A stretch of DNA of 64,000 bases from the NCBI RefSeq assembly GCF_036488675.1, contig NZ_CP133152.1:248001-312000 (forward strand). The letters are read 5' to 3'. Within the stretch, counting starts at the first letter, position 1. Each line of letters begins with the position of its first letter. This stretch comes from Sinorhizobium chiapasense (GTDB lineage: Bacteria > Pseudomonadota > Alphaproteobacteria > Rhizobiales > Rhizobiaceae). The translations under genes were made by a program, and so were the position numbers. Under the pieces are notes generated by a model. The model made no database searches, had not been told where the DNA came from, and was given only the letters and a program-made list of their open reading frames with translations. Shown piece after piece: positions 60,625 through 64,000 of the stretch.

Positions 60625-61573
60625 CGTAGTGCACCCAGTAGCGAGAGGTCAGGAAGGAGAAGGCGGTGAAGAGCGCGATGATCAGCACCAGGATCCAGGC
60701 CAAGGCCGAGGCATAGCCCATGCGGAAATTGCCGAAGGCTTCCTGATAGAGGTAGAGCGTATAAAACAGCGTTGAGTTGATCGGGCCGCCGGTGCCGCCG
60801 GAAATGATGAAGGCGGGGGTGAAGGCCTTGAAGGCGTCGATCGTCTGCACCACCGCATTGAAGAAGATGACGGGCGTCAGCAGCGGCAGGGTGATCTTGT
60901 AGAACTGCCGGAACTTCAACGCGCCGTCGAGGCTTGCGGCCTCATACATGTCGGTCGGGATCTGGCGGAGACCCGCGAGGAAGATGATCATCGGCGAGCC
61001 GAACTGCCAGACGCTCAAGACGACCAGCGTCCAGATCGAATAGTTCGGATGCGAGATCCAGCTCGGACCCTCGATGCCGAACTGGGCAAGCAGGCTGTTG
61101 ATGAGACCGTCGCCGGCAAAGAGCTGCCGCCAGAGCACGGCGATCGCAACGCTGCCGCCGAGCAGCGAGGGCAGGTAGAAAATCGCACGATAGACGGTGA
61201 GGCCCCTGACGCCGCGATCGAGAAGGATGGCGACCAGCAGCGCGAAGGCGAGCTTGAAGGGCACCGAAAGCACGACATAGAGGAACGTCACGCGCATCGC
61301 GGCGGCGAATTTCGGGTCGGCGGTCGCGATGCGCACATAGTTGGCGGCCCCGACCCATTCCGGCGCGCGGATCAGGTCGAAGCTCGTAAAGGAGAGATAG
61401 AGCGAGGCAATCGCAGGCCCGAGCGTCAGGCCGAAGAAGCCGATGAGCCACGGCAACAGAAACATGTAGCCGGCTCCGTGCTTCGCCCAGATGGAGGCCC
61501 ATCGGCCCTGTGCGGCGGGGCGCGCCTTGGCGCCCGCACCGACGACGACAGCGGTATCCTGCACGGCCGCCAT
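60617..61573 (-). CDS. Sugar ABC permease (MalF type)
   Basis: 318 residues with six transmembrane helices after a cytoplasmic N-terminus (LPWLIGFFGLTLGPAIASL near 38) and the EAA loop MYEAASLDGALKFRQFYKIT (about 209-228). Directly follows the binding-protein gene after 4 bp and overlaps the MalG-type gene by 8 bp. Confidence 0.9.
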   Translation of the reverse strand: MAAVQDTAVVVGAGAKARPAAQGRWASIWAKHGAGYMFLLPWLIGFFGLTLGPAIASLYLSFTSFDLIRAPEWVGAANYVRIATADPKFAAAMRVTFLYVVLSVPFKLAFALLVAILLDRGVRGLTVYRAIFYLPSLLGGSVAIAVLWRQLFAGDGLINSLLAQFGIEGPSWISHPNYSIWTLVVLSVWQFGSPMIIFLAGLRQIPTDMYEAASLDGALKFRQFYKITLPLLTPVIFFNAVVQTIDAFKAFTPAFIISGGTGGPINSTLFYTLYLYQEAFGNFRMGYASALAWILVLIIALFTAFSFLTSRYWVHYDD

Positions 61574-61577
61574 CTCC

Positions 61578-62864
61578 TTAACCTCGCGACAGGATCTGTG
61601 TGACCTCGTTCACCAGCGTCTCGCCGCCCTGCTTTGCGTCGAGCTGGCCGAAGGCCACCTGCTCGGCGACGCTGCGCAGAGCCAGCTCCGCCTCGCCGGC
61701 ACCCGACGGCGGCGGTGGCGGCAGATCGCCGGCGAGCGCTCCGAGCCCCGAGACATAGTCGAGTGCTGCCCGCCCGAGGTCATCGAGCGACGGAGCGAGC
61801 GCCTCGCGTACGGACGCCGATTCCGGCACGCCGCGTTCGACGCCGAGGATTTTGGCGGCTTCCGGATCCTTGACGAAGAAGTTGACATATTTGGCGCCGA
61901 GTTCCGGATCGCTGCTCTTGGCCGACACCGAGAAGAACATCGATGGCTTGCGATAATGGCCGCCCTTGGCATCCTTGCTGATCAGCGCATGGCTGCTGAG
62001 CACGATCTTGTCTTTGTTGATCGCTTGATAGCCGACGAGCTGGTTGGAATGGGCATAGGATGTCGCCGCCTTTCCAAGCGACAAGGGGCTGGTCTCGATA
62101 TTGAACTGATCGAGAGCCTGTATGTCCGCCGGTACGCAGGCCTTGTCCTCGCGCATCTTCTGCCACATGGCAAACCATTCGGCGCCGTCGTTCGCGCCGT
62201 AGGCGATCTTGCCGTCCGCGGTGAAGAGGGCCTTGCCGCGCTGGCGGAGCCAGTTTTCGAGGAGCGGCTCGACGCCGCTGCCGTCCGAGAGGCCGTAATA
62301 GCCCTTGCGCTTGCCGGCCTTGGTGATCTCTATACCCATGCGGGCGAGGTCGTCCCAGGTGGTCGACGGCGTCGGCAGGTCGACGCCTGCTTCCTCGAAG
62401 GCGACCGTGTTGACCATCATCGCCGTCGAGTTGGCGCCGAGGCTGATGCCGTAGAGCTTGCCGTCGACACTGCCCCCCTTGATCTGCACCTGGTCGAAAT
62501 CCTCGACCTTGAGCACCGAACCGAGATAGCTGTCGAGCGGCGCGAGCGCTCCGCGTTGGGCATATTCGACGATGTAGCGGTAATCCATCTGGATGACGTC
62601 GGGCGCGTTGCCCCCCGCGACCTGGGTCGCAAGGCGCGGCCAGTAGTCGCTCCAGCCGAGGAACTCACCGTTGATGGCAACCCCCGGATTAGCTGTCTTG
62701 AAAAGCTCGCTGACCTTGTTGGTGCGGTCGGCGCGGGTCTGCGATCCCCACCAGAGCAGGCGCAGCCGCGCCTCCTCAGAAAAGGCGCGCGGCGCGAAAG
62801 CCGCATATGAAAGAAGTGCTGCTCCTCCTGCAAGCACACTGCGTCTGCTGATGCGATGCGTCAT
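61578..62864 (-). CDS. Sugar ABC transporter substrate-binding protein
   Basis: 428 residues with a Tat-like signal (HRISRRSVLAGGAALL) and family-1 solute-binding domain. It is a paralogue of the orphan at 46087 (shared WWGSQTRADR, ADIQALDQ and AAKILGVERGVP blocks). First gene of the importer operon, divergent from TetR. GGAGGAGCAA precedes the ATG. The ligand is unknown; two attached Gfo/Idh genes suggest a cyclitol or unusual sugar. Confidence 0.9.
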   Translation of the reverse strand: MTHRISRRSVLAGGAALLSYAAFAPRAFSEEARLRLLWWGSQTRADRTNKVSELFKTANPGVAINGEFLGWSDYWPRLATQVAGGNAPDVIQMDYRYIVEYAQRGALAPLDSYLGSVLKVEDFDQVQIKGGSVDGKLYGISLGANSTAMMVNTVAFEEAGVDLPTPSTTWDDLARMGIEITKAGKRKGYYGLSDGSGVEPLLENWLRQRGKALFTADGKIAYGANDGAEWFAMWQKMREDKACVPADIQALDQFNIETSPLSLGKAATSYAHSNQLVGYQAINKDKIVLSSHALISKDAKGGHYRKPSMFFSVSAKSSDPELGAKYVNFFVKDPEAAKILGVERGVPESASVREALAPSLDDLGRAALDYVSGLGALAGDLPPPPPSGAGEAELALRSVAEQVAFGQLDAKQGGETLVNEVTQILSRG

Positions 62865-62937
62865 TTGCTCCTCCTCCCTCGGAGCGCCTCCACAACGCTC
62901 CGTGTCATCGTCGTCTTGTTGAGTCCTCTTGCAATAA

Positions 62938-62953
62938 ATAACTAATTGGTTAC
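62938..62953. promoter_or_regulatory. Candidate TetR operator 1
   Basis: ATAACTAATTGGTTAC, an imperfect palindrome (TAACT/GGTTA arms, 4-bp centre) between the transporter operon and the divergent TetR gene. Confidence 0.55.
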
Positions 62954-63075
62954 AAACTAGGGGCAAGCAAAGATCGTGTCAAGCAGTTGTGTGAAGTGCT
63001 GTCATTATCTTGTAAATTTTCTTTACGATGTCGCATCGAATGCCGCCGAAGGCAAGAGGTGCCGGAGGTGGAGTA

Positions 63076-63753
63076 ATGGAAAAGCCGCAAGCGGACGCGA
63101 GAGGAAGGAATGCAAACGGCGAGCGCGCTGAGCGCTCCGCGCAGCGCGATCCCGAGCGGACGCGCGCATCTATCCTCGCGGCCGCCACTCAGGAGTTTGC
63201 GGAAAACGGCATGGGTGGGGCGCGAGTCGATGCCATTGCCGAGCGTGCCGGCATCAACAAGCGCATGCTCTATCATTACTTCGGCGACAAGGAGCAACTC
63301 TACCTCGCCGTCCTGGAAGAAGCCTATATCGGCATAAGAACAGCGGAAAAATCCATCAATCTCAGCGACTTGGAGCCGGAGCAGGGCATCGCCGAGCTGG
63401 CGATGTTCACATGGAGGTACTTCCTTGAGCACCCCGAGTTCCTGAGTCTGCTCGGCACGGAGAACCTTCATCGCGCCCGGTGGCTCCGGCAATCGACCCG
63501 TCTCAAGGAGTTGCATTCGCAACTCATGGGCAAGCTTTCCGACCTGCTCGACCGGGGCCGGGCAAAGGGCCTCTTCCGGGAGGATGTCGACCCGTTGCAC
63601 CTCTATCTGACGATGGCCTCGCTCGGTTATTTCTACCTCTCGAACCAGTACACGCTCTCGACGATCTTCGGCCGCGATCTCGCGGAACGAGACAATCTCG
63701 AGGGCTGGGAGCGTCACATCGTCCATGTGACTTTGGCCTCGATCAGGCGCTGA
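63076..63753 (+). CDS. TetR-family transcriptional regulator
   Basis: 225 residues: a charged N-terminal extension (1-25), the TetR helix-turn-helix (about 30-75; VDAIAERAGINKRMLYHYFG) and a ligand-binding helical domain. Divergent from the importer and upstream of another Gfo/Idh gene; similar TAACT...AGTTA palindromes lie in both control regions, so it probably represses both. GGAGGTGGAG ribosome site supports this ATG. Confidence 0.88.
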   Translation: MEKPQADARGRNANGERAERSAQRDPERTRASILAAATQEFAENGMGGARVDAIAERAGINKRMLYHYFGDKEQLYLAVLEEAYIGIRTAEKSINLSDLEPEQGIAELAMFTWRYFLEHPEFLSLLGTENLHRARWLRQSTRLKELHSQLMGKLSDLLDRGRAKGLFREDVDPLHLYLTMASLGYFYLSNQYTLSTIFGRDLAERDNLEGWERHIVHVTLASIRR

Positions 63754-63807
63754 ATCGCTGACATGTCGTTTTTTTTGTTGACAGGTGCGCTTTTTCTCTG
63801 CCACAAA

Positions 63808-63823
63808 GTAACTGTTTAGTTAC
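63808..63823. promoter_or_regulatory. Candidate TetR operator 2
   Basis: GTAACTGTTTAGTTAC, a perfect 6-bp inverted repeat (GTAACT/AGTTAC, 4-bp centre), upstream of the gene at 63876 and matching operator 1. Confidence 0.6.
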
Positions 63824-63875
63824 TGGCTTGGGAGGGCTGGTCCGCTCCCACGAGGCCTGGCAGGGAGGAGATCGC

Positions 63876-64000
63876 ATGCCACGTTTGGGGATCATATTGC
63901 ACGGCGTGACCGGGCGGATGGGCTACAACCAGCACCTGGTGCGCTCGATACTGGCCATTCGCGATCAGGGCGGGATCGTGCTCAAGTCCGGCGAGCGGCT
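63876..64000 (+). CDS. Gfo/Idh/MocA-family oxidoreductase 3 (partial)
   Basis: The first 41 codons read [20 protein letters not shown] and continue to LKSGERL at the window edge. The HGVTGRMG nucleotide-binding loop is typical of one Gfo/Idh/MocA subgroup. GGGAGGAG ribosome site; the upstream palindrome matches the TetR operator, so it likely belongs to the same sugar pathway. Confidence 0.75.
   Translation, partial: MPRLGIILHGVTGRMGYNQHLVRSILAIRDQGGIVLKSGER

Overview
The window looks like a stretch of an Ensifer/Sinorhizobium (alpha-rhizobial) replicon. It is GC-rich. It carries many copies of a rhizobial-type intergenic mosaic palindrome. Its gene order around methylmalonyl-CoA mutase, pccA and pccB, and its mix of sugar and sugar-acid transport and catabolism genes, resemble the pSymB chromid of S. 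meliloti. The assignment comes from recalled gene content, not from a search. No rRNA, tRNA, CRISPR array, IS element, integrase or replication origin was recognised.

Region by region. 0-1 kb: start of a phosphonate operon (phnG, partial) with divergent phnF. 1.1-4.6 kb: a metallo-beta-lactamase-fold hydrolase, a decayed DUF1905 gene, an SBP56/methanethiol-oxidase-like protein and a membrane protein. 4.6-15.6 kb: a propionyl-CoA and valine module (mutase, pccA, pccB, a ScfR/PccR-type regulator, acyl-CoA dehydrogenase, 3-hydroxyisobutyryl-CoA hydrolase, mmsB) that would carry isobutyryl-CoA and propionyl-CoA towards succinyl-CoA. 15.7-19.8 kb: an SDR, an orphan amino-acid binding protein, an FAA hydrolase and a DMT exporter, separated by mosaic repeats.

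20.0-41.2 kb is the most striking part. It is a general-stress-response island. It holds an EcfG-type sigma factor, a NepR-like anti-sigma factor placed convergently to it, and about 23 matches to the alphaproteobacterial EcfG/RpoE2 promoter (GGAAC, 16-18 nt, CGTT or GTT/TT). Nearly all sit 25-80 nt upstream of a start codon. The putative regulon includes glycogen/trehalose enzymes (glgA, treZ, glgX), a UdgX-type uracil-DNA glycosylase, topoisomerase IB, two CBS proteins, a BON protein, an iron permease-like protein, a GST, an SDR, and many small, often disordered proteins. Two of the promoters are followed about 100 nt later by an intrinsic terminator with no convincing ORF between, giving two candidate stress-induced small RNAs.

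41.3-53 kb: sugar-acid catabolism. A LacI-controlled set (DUF2264 protein, 2-hydroxyacid dehydrogenase, TIM-barrel isomerase, divergent sugar-binding protein) is followed by a uronate-dehydrogenase/IlvD-type dehydratase/DHDPS-like aldolase/SMP-30 lactonase group with a FadR-type regulator. 53-56.3 kb: a methyltransferase, an ECF41-type sigma factor coupled to a carboxymuconolactone-decarboxylase-like protein under a near-ideal ECF41 promoter, and a peroxiredoxin-like protein. 56.5-64 kb: a complete sugar ABC importer with two Gfo/Idh/MocA dehydrogenases, a divergent TetR regulator with matching operator palindromes on both sides, and the start of a further Gfo/Idh/MocA gene running off the end.
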